DNA from: Bacteroidaceae bacterium
GTDB taxonomy: Bacteria; Bacteroidota; Bacteroidia; Bacteroidales; Bacteroidaceae
Direction of reading: 5' to 3'
Assembly: GCA_900770705.1 (NCBI GenBank)
Contig: CAAGLF010000035.1
Location: 1-12,293, forward strand
Length of the DNA: 12,293 bases
Below, piece by piece: positions 1-6,452 of this stretch. The stretch's first letter is position 1. Each line of letters opens with the position of its first letter. The notes beneath the pieces are model-generated. The model was not told the DNA's origin. It made no database searches and was given only the letters and a program-made list of their open reading frames with translations. A program made the translations under genes and the position numbers.

Positions 1-60
1 GAGTTTGCCGTAGAGGCGCAGAAATTGCTCAGTGTAACCCTCGAGGGAAGCATAGGGTAG
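1..60 (+). CDS. possible 3' end of an upstream gene (partial)
   Basis: Frame 1 is open from the window edge to a TAG at 58-60, giving 19 codons that end in LLSVTLEGSIG. The stretch is too short to recognise a family, and an open frame of this length can occur by chance. The large inverted repeat that follows at 89-178, and the separate promoter at 247-278, fit a gene ending here before the rimP operon begins. No other frame gives a more convincing reading: frame 2 stops almost at once, and frame 3 runs into the inverted repeat. Product unknown, low confidence. Confidence 0.25.
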   Translation, partial: EFAVEAQKLLSVTLEGSIG

Positions 61-88
61 GGCTGGGAAAACCTGCCTGCAACCCCGG

Positions 89-178
89 GTTTACGTACAA
101 GGGCGGAAGAAAAAATTATCTCCGAGAAAAATAAAACTATCGCCGTGATAATTTTTTCTTTCGCCCTTGTACGTGAAC
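89..178. repeat. palindromic element E1 (long inverted repeat)
   Basis: Positions 89-120 and 147-178 are inverted copies over 32 positions, with 30 Watson-Crick pairs and two G-T pairs (92/175 and 106/161). They enclose a 26-nt AT-rich loop (121-146). Transcription from either side would give a very stable hairpin. No T run follows the outer arm, so it is not a classical intrinsic terminator. The inner part of the left arm plus the loop edge (106-126) is identical over 21 nt to infB 2572-2592, and 98-134 matches the reverse complement of element E2 at 31 of 37 positions. E1 lies between the possible upstream gene end and the rimP promoter. Its function is unknown. I see nothing else between 179 and 246. 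Confidence 0.85.
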
Positions 179-246
179 GGCCTGCCACGCAATGAAAGAA
201 AAAAGTGCAGATAATCGGGAAAGCCGGCAAAGAAAAACGGAGAAAG

Positions 247-278
247 TTTGCTTGAACAATAAATTCTTCGTACTTTTG
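247..278 (+). promoter_or_regulatory. Bacteroidota-type promoter of the rimP-nusA-infB operon
   Basis: A TTTG box at 247-250 and a TACTTTTG box at 271-278 match the Bacteroidota sigma-ABfr consensus (TTTG at -33, TAnnTTTG at -7), with the usual spacing of 20 nt. The transcript should start near 284-286, leaving a leader of about 75 nt before rimP. This is the only good promoter match seen upstream of rimP, and none was seen between the three genes. Confidence 0.8.
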
Positions 279-289
279 CAGCCGTAAGA

Positions 290-325
290 TGTGAGGGGCT
301 TCGAGAAAGTTCCTCACAATTTTTT
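290..325 (+). promoter_or_regulatory. leader hairpin with T run, possible attenuator
   Basis: Positions 290-301 pair with 307-318 around a 5-nt loop. The stem has 12 pairs, two of them G-U (297/311 and 298/310). One A separates it from six Ts at 320-325. This is the form of an intrinsic terminator, but it lies only about 5 nt after the inferred start and 36 nt before the rimP ATG. It may therefore attenuate the operon or protect the 5' end of the mRNA. I saw no clear alternative antiterminator structure. Confidence 0.6.
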
Positions 326-360
326 AACATATATACTTATTTACACTTAATTCAGACAGA

Positions 361-828
361 ATGATAGACAAGAGCATTGTCAAGAATCTGGTGGATAGCT
401 GGCTCGACGGAAAAGATTACTTTCTGACAGACCTGACGGTCAGTGAAGACGGACGTATCGTGGTCGAAATCGATCATCAGGAAGGCGTATGGATTGAAGA
501 CTGCGTGGAACTTTCGCGTCATATAGAAGCCGGGCTCAACCGAGATGAGGAAGACTTTGAACTCGAAGTGGGAAGCGCTGGCCTGGGACAGCCTTTCAAA
601 GTGCTCCGGCAGTATGAAATTCACCTTGGAGACCCGGTGGACGTGCTGCTTCGCGACGGAAAGAAGATGGCGGGTACTCTCGTGGCCTTGCACGACGGGC
701 ACATTACGCTCTCCATCTGCGAAAAGGTGAAGCTCGAAGGCGAGAAACGCCCCAAGATGCGCGAGCGCGAAATTGAACTGCCTTTAGAAGACATCAAGGA
801 GACACGCTATCATCTCGACTTCAAGTAA
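361..828 (+). CDS. rimP: ribosome maturation factor RimP
   Basis: RimP is a cytoplasmic factor that assists assembly of the 30S ribosomal subunit. The 155-residue length is normal for the family. The N-terminal alpha/beta domain (about 1-80) contains DGRIVVEID near 30-38 and ends in a short loop with VGSAGLGQPF (70-79), the conserved stretch at the domain boundary. The C-terminal SH3-like domain (about 84-155) carries DVLLRDGKKMAGTLVALHDG. The ATG at 361 is chosen because it gives the full domain. No Shine-Dalgarno is present, only an A/T-rich leader, as usual in Bacteroidota. It is first in an operon with nusA (55-nt gap) and infB, the conserved bacterial order. Overlapping frames in this region show no family features. 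Confidence 0.95.
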   Translation: MIDKSIVKNLVDSWLDGKDYFLTDLTVSEDGRIVVEIDHQEGVWIEDCVELSRHIEAGLNRDEEDFELEVGSAGLGQPFKVLRQYEIHLGDPVDVLLRDGKKMAGTLVALHDGHITLSICEKVKLEGEKRPKMREREIELPLEDIKETRYHLDFK

Positions 829-883
829 GTGGAATAACGGCGAAAGCCGGCAGAAGAAACTAAAACATACAACCTCAAAATAT

Positions 884-2164
884 ATGGCAAAGAAACAGAC
901 TGAGACAATGAGTCTCATCGATACTTTCTCCGAATTCAAGGAAACCAAGAACATCGACCGCACCACTATGGTGGGCGTGCTCGAAGAAAGCTTCCGCAGC
1001 GTGATTGCCAAGATATACGGCAGCGACGCCAACTTCGACGTAATCGTCAACCCCGACAAAGGGGATTTCGAAATCTACCGCAACCGTGTTGTCGTGGCCG
1101 ATGGTGAGGCACACGACGACAACAAGGAAATCACCTTGAGCGCCGCTCAGGAAATCGATCCGGACTACGAGGTGGGAGAAGAAGTGAGCGAGCCCATCGA
1201 CTTCGCGAAGTTCGGACGGCGGGCTATCCTGACACTGCGACAGACCTTGGCCAGCAAGATTCTCGAACTCGAACACGACGCGCTCTACAACCTCTATAAG
1301 AATCGCGAAGGCGAACTCATCGCTGCCGAAGTGTACCAGACGTGGAAGAGCGAGACCCTTCTGCTCGACGCCGACGGCAACGAACTTCTCCTTCCGAAGA
1401 ACCAACAGATTCCCCGCGACTTCTTCCACAAGGGAGACAACGTACGTGCCGTCATCGACCGCGTCGACAATACGAACGGAAACCCCAAAATTTACCTCAG
1501 CCGCACCAGCCCCATGTTCTTGCGCCGACTGCTGGAGACCGAAATCCCCGAAATAGCAGAGGGCGTGATACAGTTGCGCGGCGTGGCCCGTATCCCCGGT
1601 GAACGAGCTAAGATATCTGTGGAGAGCTACGACGACCGTGTGGATCCCGTAGGCGCTTGTGTCGGTGTCAAGGGAAGCCGTATCGCCGGCATTGTGCGGG
1701 AGTTGCACAACGAGAATATCGATGTAATCAATTATACCTCCAATCCCTCGCTCTATATCGCCCGCGCACTCGGACCTGCCGAGATATCCAGTGTGGAACT
1801 GAACGAAGAAGAGCGTAAGGCCGAGGTCTATCTGCGCCCCGAGGAAGTATCTTTGGCCATTGGAAAGAGCGGTATGAACATCAAACTGGCCTCTATGCTG
1901 ACGGAATATACCATCGACGTGTTCCGCGAGGTAGATGAGGGCGAGGAGGAGCTCGATTACGATCTCAATGAGTTCAATGACGAAATCGACCAGTGGGTGA
2001 TTGACGCGATTAAGGCTATCGGACTCGACACGGCCAAGTCCGTACTCAACGCTCCGCGCGAGATGCTGATTGAAAAGGCCGACCTCGAGGAGGATACCGT
2101 GGACGATGTGCTCGCTATCCTGCGCGCCCAGTTCGAGAACGAGGAAGGTAACGCCGCCCGCTAA
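884..2164 (+). CDS. nusA: transcription termination/antitermination protein NusA
   Basis: NusA binds RNA polymerase and nascent RNA and modulates pausing, termination and antitermination. The 426 residues show the expected order: an N-terminal polymerase-binding domain (about 10-130, with NIDRTTMVGVLEESFRSVI near 23-41), an S1 domain (about 135-210), KH1 with the GVKG loop at 261-264, and KH2 with the GKSG loop at 327-330. An acidic C-terminal segment follows (about 351-420) that may hold one helix-hairpin-helix unit. It is shorter than E. coli NusA, which has two C-terminal acidic repeats; the short form is normal for Bacteroidota. The start at 884 gives MAKKQTE; a second Met at residue 9 is a possible but less likely start. 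It lies 55 nt after rimP and 56 nt before infB, presumably on one transcript. Confidence 0.97.
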   Translation: MAKKQTETMSLIDTFSEFKETKNIDRTTMVGVLEESFRSVIAKIYGSDANFDVIVNPDKGDFEIYRNRVVVADGEAHDDNKEITLSAAQEIDPDYEVGEEVSEPIDFAKFGRRAILTLRQTLASKILELEHDALYNLYKNREGELIAAEVYQTWKSETLLLDADGNELLLPKNQQIPRDFFHKGDNVRAVIDRVDNTNGNPKIYLSRTSPMFLRRLLETEIPEIAEGVIQLRGVARIPGERAKISVESYDDRVDPVGACVGVKGSRIAGIVRELHNENIDVINYTSNPSLYIARALGPAEISSVELNEEERKAEVYLRPEEVSLAIGKSGMNIKLASMLTEYTIDVFREVDEGEEELDYDLNEFNDEIDQWVIDAIKAIGLDTAKSVLNAPREMLIEKADLEEDTVDDVLAILRAQFENEEGNAAR

Positions 2165-2220
2165 GCCCAAAGGACGGCACGACGCCGACGCATTTCGGCA
2201 AACATTCCAAAAAACATCCA

Positions 2221-4983
2221 ATGAGTATCAGATTAAATAAAGTCATCAAAGAGTTAAACGTCGGTTTGCAGAACGTAGTTGATTATCTCAACTCGCAGGG
2301 AGCTGCTGTCTCGCTATCTCCGAACGAAAAAATTACGGACGAGCAGTATGAAATGCTGAAAAAGAAATTCAGCGCCGACAAGGATCTCCGTACCGAGGCC
2401 GAGAAATTGTTTTCCGTACGGCAGAAGGAAAGGACAGCCGCCAAGGAACAGAAAGAGAAGGCTCCCGCGCCCGAAGAAATCAAGACGGAAATCCCCGAGG
2501 AACTGCGGCCAAAATTTACGGTCAAGGGCCAATTAGCCCCCGCCAAGGAGGAAGTTCCGACTACTAAGCCCGAAGAAAAAATTATCTCCGAGGAAGTAAA
2601 AATTTCTGAGCCCGAAGAAAAAACTACGGCCGAGGAAGTTCAGCCGCAGTCGCAGACCGAGAAAAAGCACGAGCGCCCCTCCGTCGAAGAAAGGGCCAAA
2701 GCACTCGGCGAAGAGAAGGACGGCGTGTATCGTCTGAAGACGCAACCCGATTTGGCCGGCCCGAAAGTGCTGGGTACCCTCGACCTTTCGTCTCTCAACC
2801 AGAACACAAGACCGAAGAAGAAGACCAAGGAGGAACGCCGCAAAGAGCGTGAAGCAAAGAATGCGGCACAGAATGCCGGAGGAAGTGCCGTTGCCGGCAG
2901 TGGCGAGAAGAAGAAACGCCAGCGTATAGGCAAGGAACGGGTAGACGTCAGTGCGGTAGTGGGCCAGGGCGGCGGACAAAACCGTCGTGCCGGCAATGCC
3001 GGTGCACAGACCGTCGGTGCAGACAAGCGCGGCAAGGGACGGGGAAAGAAGAATCAGCCTGTCCTGAAGGCCGAAGTCAGCGACGAGGACGTATCCAAGC
3101 AGATTAAGGAAACATTGGCACGCCTGCAGGGCAAGAATAAAGCCGCCAAGGGTGCCAAGTACCGCAAGGAGAAGCGTGAACAGGCTCGCGAACGTCAGGA
3201 GGAACAGCTCCGCGAAGAAAATGCAGAGGCAAAAGTGCTGAAACTGACCGAGTTCGTGACAGCCAACGAGCTGGCAACGATGATGGACGTACCCGTGACG
3301 AAAGTGATCGGCACATGTATGAGCATTGGCATTATGGTCTCGATCAACCAACGTATGGATGCTGAGACCATTGACCTCGTGGCAGAAGAGTTTGGCTTCA
3401 AGACAGAGTTTGTTTCGGCCGACGTACAGGAAGCCATCACCGAGGAAGAGGATAATGAGGAGGACCTGGAGCCGCGTGCACCTATCGTTACGGTGATGGG
3501 ACACGTAGACCACGGAAAAACATCGTTGCTCGACCACATCCGCAAGGCCAATGTCATCGCCGGAGAGGCCGGCGGAATCACGCAACATATCGGTGCATAC
3601 AATGTTAAGTTGGAGAACGGAAGGCATATCACGTTCCTCGATACACCGGGCCACGAGGCATTTACCGCTATGCGTGCCCGAGGCGCACAAGTCACCGACA
3701 TCGCCATCATTATCATTGCTGCCGACGATGATATTATGCCCCAGACGAAGGAGGCTATCAGCCATGCCGTCGCCGCAGGTGTGCCCATCGTTTTTGCCAT
3801 CAACAAGATAGATAAGCCCGGCGCCAATCCCGACAAGATTAAGGAAGGACTTGCGCAGATGAACTTCCTCGTAGAGGAATGGGGCGGCAAGTATCAGAGC
3901 CAGGACATATCGGCCAAGAAAGGCATAGGTGTGGACGAGTTGCTCGAGAAGGTGCTGCTCGAGGCCGATATGCTGGAGTTGAAGGCCAATCCGAGCCGCA
4001 AGGCTGTCGGCACTATCATTGAAAGTTCGCTGGACAAGGGCAGAGGATACGTGGCCACCGTTCTGGTTTCCACGGGAACGCTCCGACAGGGCGATGTGGT
4101 GCTGGCCGGTACGAACTTCGGCCGTGTCAAGGCTCTTTTCAACGAGCGTGGAAGCCGTATCACGGAGGTAGGACCTTCTATGGCGGCTACGCTGCTCGGA
4201 CTCAGCGGCGCACCGCAGGCCGGCGACCAGTTCCACGTGATGGACACCGAGCAGGAAGCGCGTGAAATAGCCAACAGGCGCGAGCAGCTCCAACGTGAGC
4301 AGAACTTGCGTACCACCAAGTTGTTGACACTCGACGAAATCGGACGCCGACTGCAGAACGGCTCTTACCAGGAGCTGAATATCGTTGTCAAGGGAGACGT
4401 GGACGGCTCCGTGGAGGCTTTGTCGGATTCCTTCATCCGCCTTTCGACAGAGACGATTGCCGTGAAGGTCATCCACAAGGGCGTGGGACAGATTTCCGAG
4501 AACGACGTAACGCTTGCTGCCGCCTCCGAAGCCGTGATTGTGGGCTTCCAGGTGCGTCCGAGTGCCGCTGCCCGCAAATTGGCAGAGAAGGAAGGCGTGG
4601 AAATCCGCCAGTACTCGGTCATCTACGATGCCATCGAGGAAGTCAAGGAGGCGATGGAGGGAATGCTCCAGCCCATTGTCAAGGAAGAACAGACGGCGAC
4701 CGTCGAAGTACGTCAGGTTTACCATATCTCGAAGGTGGGATACGTGGCCGGTGCGTACGTTATCGACGGAAAGGTGAGCCGCAGCGACAAGGCACGCCTT
4801 ATTCGCGACGGTATTGTTATCTTCACAGGAGACATCAACGCTTTGAAACGTTTCAAGGACGACGTGAAGGAAGTCACGACGAACTTTGAATGTGGTATCT
4901 CCCTGACTGGTTGCAACGACATCAAGGAGGGAGACACCATCGAGACGTTCCGTGAGATCGAAGTGAAGCAGAAGTTGCAGTAA
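2221..4983 (+). CDS. infB: translation initiation factor IF-2
   Basis: IF-2 is the GTPase that places initiator tRNA on the 30S subunit and promotes 50S joining. The 920 residues hold an IF2 N-terminal helical domain (about 1-50), a long charged linker (about 60-335), a second IF2_N-like domain (about 339-400), then the GTPase core. The core shows G1 GHVDHGKT (427-434), the switch I stretch GGITQHIGAY (451-460), G3 DTPGHE (474-479), G4 NKID (528-531) and G5 SAK (564-566). The beta-barrel and C-terminal fMet-tRNA-binding domains follow to residue 920. The odd part is the linker at residues 117-140, a tandem pair PEEKIISEEV / PEEKTTAEEV. Its first copy at the DNA level (2568-2595) matches intergenic palindrome E2 at 27 of 28 positions. 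The frame is intact throughout. Confidence 0.98.
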   Translation: MSIRLNKVIKELNVGLQNVVDYLNSQGAAVSLSPNEKITDEQYEMLKKKFSADKDLRTEAEKLFSVRQKERTAAKEQKEKAPAPEEIKTEIPEELRPKFTVKGQLAPAKEEVPTTKPEEKIISEEVKISEPEEKTTAEEVQPQSQTEKKHERPSVEERAKALGEEKDGVYRLKTQPDLAGPKVLGTLDLSSLNQNTRPKKKTKEERRKEREAKNAAQNAGGSAVAGSGEKKKRQRIGKERVDVSAVVGQGGGQNRRAGNAGAQTVGADKRGKGRGKKNQPVLKAEVSDEDVSKQIKETLARLQGKNKAAKGAKYRKEKREQARERQEEQLREENAEAKVLKLTEFVTANELATMMDVPVTKVIGTCMSIGIMVSINQRMDAETIDLVAEEFGFKTEFVSADVQEAITEEEDNEEDLEPRAPIVTVMGHVDHGKTSLLDHIRKANVIAGEAGGITQHIGAYNVKLENGRHITFLDTPGHEAFTAMRARGAQVTDIAIIIIAADDDIMPQTKEAISHAVAAGVPIVFAINKIDKPGANPDKIKEGLAQMNFLVEEWGGKYQSQDISAKKGIGVDELLEKVLLEADMLELKANPSRKAVGTIIESSLDKGRGYVATVLVSTGTLRQGDVVLAGTNFGRVKALFNERGSRITEVGPSMAATLLGLSGAPQAGDQFHVMDTEQEAREIANRREQLQREQNLRTTKLLTLDEIGRRLQNGSYQELNIVVKGDVDGSVEALSDSFIRLSTETIAVKVIHKGVGQISENDVTLAAASEAVIVGFQVRPSAAARKLAEKEGVEIRQYSVIYDAIEEVKEAMEGMLQPIVKEEQTATVEVRQVYHISKVGYVAGAYVIDGKVSRSDKARLIRDGIVIFTGDINALKRFKDDVKEVTTNFECGISLTGCNDIKEGDTIETFREIEVKQKLQ
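2568..2639 (+). repeat. palindromic-element sequence within infB, with a tandem copy
   Basis: Positions 2568-2595 match the reverse complement of 6366-6393 (element E2) at 27 of 28 positions, and 2572-2592 is identical to 106-126 in element E1. A diverged second copy starts 42 bp later (2611-2639, 25 of 29 positions equal to 2569-2597). The copies encode the in-frame PEEK...EEV repeats of the IF-2 linker. The opposite arm of the palindrome is not present here, so this segment would not fold into the same hairpin. Whether an element entered infB, or infB sequence seeded the elements, cannot be told from one window. Confidence 0.75.
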
Positions 4984-5026
4984 CGCTATGTACGGTCGGC
5001 CTTGTGCCGGGCGCTGAAAGATATGG

Positions 5027-5065
5027 AAAGTGCACCATCGGGGTTTCCGGTGGCGCACTTTTTTT
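5027..5065 (+). terminator. intrinsic terminator after infB
   Basis: Positions 5027-5041 pair with 5047-5061 around a 5-nt loop. The 15-position stem has one A/C mismatch and one T-G pair. The 3' arm runs into a T tract (5059-5065). It lies 44 nt past the infB stop and closes the rimP-nusA-infB operon. On the opposite strand the stem is followed by only three Ts, so it would be a weaker stop for the convergent efflux operon ending at 5088. Confidence 0.85.
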
Positions 5066-5087
5066 GTGTGTTGGTGCGAGCGGTCGT

Positions 5088-6266
5088 TCAGTCGGCTATG
5101 GTGAGGAGCTCGGCCACGGCCTTGCGGTATTCCAGTTCGGCTTCGAGGGCGCGTTCGGCAGCTTCGTAGTAGAGGGTAAGGCCGGAGATGTATTCTACTA
5201 CGGATATTTCGCCTGCATCGAGTGACTTGCGGAGCCATTCCTCCGAGTTGAGTCCGTTGAGAGCGGTCTGTAGCGTCTGGGAGGTGGTTTGCAGTCCGCG
5301 GGCGCGGGTGTAGAGCGCTTCGAGGCGGCCGCGGAATTGCTGCAGGGCGTCGGCTTGCAGCGCCTCGGCTGCCACGACTTCGGCTTTGGCCTGTGAGAGT
5401 TTGCGCTTGTTGCCCCAGAGGGGTATGTTTAGGCCTATCGAGACGCCTTGGTAGCGCTGTCCCGGTGTCTTTTCGCTCATATAGCCGAGCGAGAGGGCCG
5501 GCATACGTTCCGCTGCGACGAGTGAAAGGCGCTCGCGGCTGTGTTCGATGTTGCCTTGCGTATGGGCCAGCGTCGGATTGCGGGCGATGGCGTCGGCCGC
5601 CCAGGCGTCGAAATCTGTGGGCAGGGGCGTGTTGTCGAAGTTGGCGGCCTCGAAGTGGAGCGGTATTCCGCCGTTGAGCCGTTGCAGGTCGGCCTGAGTG
5701 CTGGCCAGGAGGGCTCCCGTGCGTTGCAGGGCGGCCTGAGAGCTGGCCAGCTCCAGCTTTGCGTAATTGAGGTTGGGCCGGTTGCCTTCGCCTTCGGCCA
5801 GCAGTCGTTCGCGGCTGCTTACGAGTTGTTCCGCCTGTGCCAGCCGTTGCCGCTGCTGCCGTTGCAGGAGGCTGAAATAGGTGTGTTCGAGCAGTTTCAG
5901 CCGTGCTTCGCGACGTATTTCCAGCCTGTCTGCCTGCAGTTGTCGGTCGGTCTGCCGGTCGGCGGCTGCTGCCAGTCGGCGTTTCCTGCCGGAGAGTGTG
6001 GCGAAGTTGAAGGTTTGTGTCACGCTCACGTCGCGCCGCGTCCCCATGTCGGCTTCACTGCCCCACAGGTGGTTGAATCCGATTTCCGGGTCGGGCAGTA
6101 CGTTGCCCGCTCTGTTGCCTTGCTTTTCCGCGTCTGCCGACAGCCGCAGGGCTTTCAGGGTAGTATTGTTGCGTTCGATGGTGGCGAGCGCTGTTTCCGT
6201 GGCTGTCTGTGCCGTTAGCCGGCAGGTGGCGAGGCCGAGTAGCCAGATGGTCAGAAGTTTCTTCAT
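5088..6266 (-). CDS. TolC-family outer-membrane efflux channel (CusC/CzcC-like)
   Basis: This 392-residue protein should form the trimeric outer-membrane duct of the metal export complex encoded with it. Residues 1-20 look like a signal peptide with likely cleavage after LTAQ (17-20). A Cys at 15 (LATC) is a poor lipobox, so lipidation as in CusC is uncertain. The mature part shows two outer-membrane-efflux-protein repeats (about 22-200 and 215-390). Long Ala/Gln/Arg/Leu-rich helices lie at about 94-195 and 290-390, and the beta-strand segments VSVTQTFNF (80-88) and YQGVSIGLNIPLW (272-284) have the typical repeat positions. It is the last gene of the operon, 186 nt after the pump gene, with two hairpins in the gap and no visible promoter. 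Assignment to the OMF family is firm; the substrate follows from its neighbours. Confidence 0.92.
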   Translation of the reverse strand: MKKLLTIWLLGLATCRLTAQTATETALATIERNNTTLKALRLSADAEKQGNRAGNVLPDPEIGFNHLWGSEADMGTRRDVSVTQTFNFATLSGRKRRLAAAADRQTDRQLQADRLEIRREARLKLLEHTYFSLLQRQQRQRLAQAEQLVSSRERLLAEGEGNRPNLNYAKLELASSQAALQRTGALLASTQADLQRLNGGIPLHFEAANFDNTPLPTDFDAWAADAIARNPTLAHTQGNIEHSRERLSLVAAERMPALSLGYMSEKTPGQRYQGVSIGLNIPLWGNKRKLSQAKAEVVAAEALQADALQQFRGRLEALYTRARGLQTTSQTLQTALNGLNSEEWLRKSLDAGEISVVEYISGLTLYYEAAERALEAELEYRKAVAELLTIAD

Positions 6267-6338
6267 TGTAGTCGTGTCTGTATGGCGCTGTAGCGGTGCG
6301 TGGCGCCGTGGGATGATTGTTGGGTGTGCTGGGGTGAA

Positions 6339-6405
6339 AAATTTTTCAAGGCCCGAAGAATAAATTTCCTCGGAGATAATTTTTTTTTCGGGCCTTGAAA
6401 TTTTT
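6339..6405. repeat. palindromic element E2
   Basis: Positions 6339-6366 and 6378-6405 are inverted copies over 28 positions, with 24 Watson-Crick pairs, one G-T pair and three mismatches, around an 11-nt loop (6367-6377). The core from 6344/6400 inward is nearly continuous. Read on the - strand it lies inside the presumed pump-to-channel transcript. There it would form a strong hairpin followed, after a few As, by five Ts. It could act as a partial terminator or an mRNA stabiliser. It shares 31 of 37 positions with E1 and 27 of 28 with infB 2568-2595. Confidence 0.85.
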
Positions 6406-6409
6406 CCTA

Positions 6410-6440
6410 AGTCCGCAGTAATATCTCGGACCTGCGGACT
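6410..6440 (-). other. hairpin just downstream of the RND pump gene
   Basis: AGTCCGCAG at 6410-6418 and CTGCGGACT at 6432-6440 form a perfect 9-bp inverted repeat with a 13-nt loop, 13 nt past the pump stop codon. On the - strand no T run follows directly, so it is not a standard intrinsic terminator for this operon. On the + strand a short GCTTTT follows. Together with E2 it puts two hairpins between the pump and channel genes, which may influence mRNA processing or the relative expression of the two genes. Confidence 0.55.
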
Positions 6441-6452
6441 GCTTTTCCCTGC

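Noticed and set aside
89..178. E1 as an intrinsic terminator or CRISPR repeat
   Set aside because: No T run follows the stem, and there is no regular repeat-spacer array; the related copies are dispersed and unequal.
91..330. 79-aa open frame on the - strand across E1 and the rimP promoter
   Set aside because: It translates both the inverted repeat and the promoter/leader hairpin and has no protein-like features.
875..2221. 448-aa open frame on the - strand opposite nusA
   Set aside because: It mirrors nusA exactly, has no recognisable domain, and arises from GC-rich codon structure on the other strand.
2533..5238. 901-aa open frame on the - strand opposite infB
   Set aside because: It covers the well-supported infB gene and its terminator. 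The sequence is low-quality, with no family motif; it is a shadow frame.
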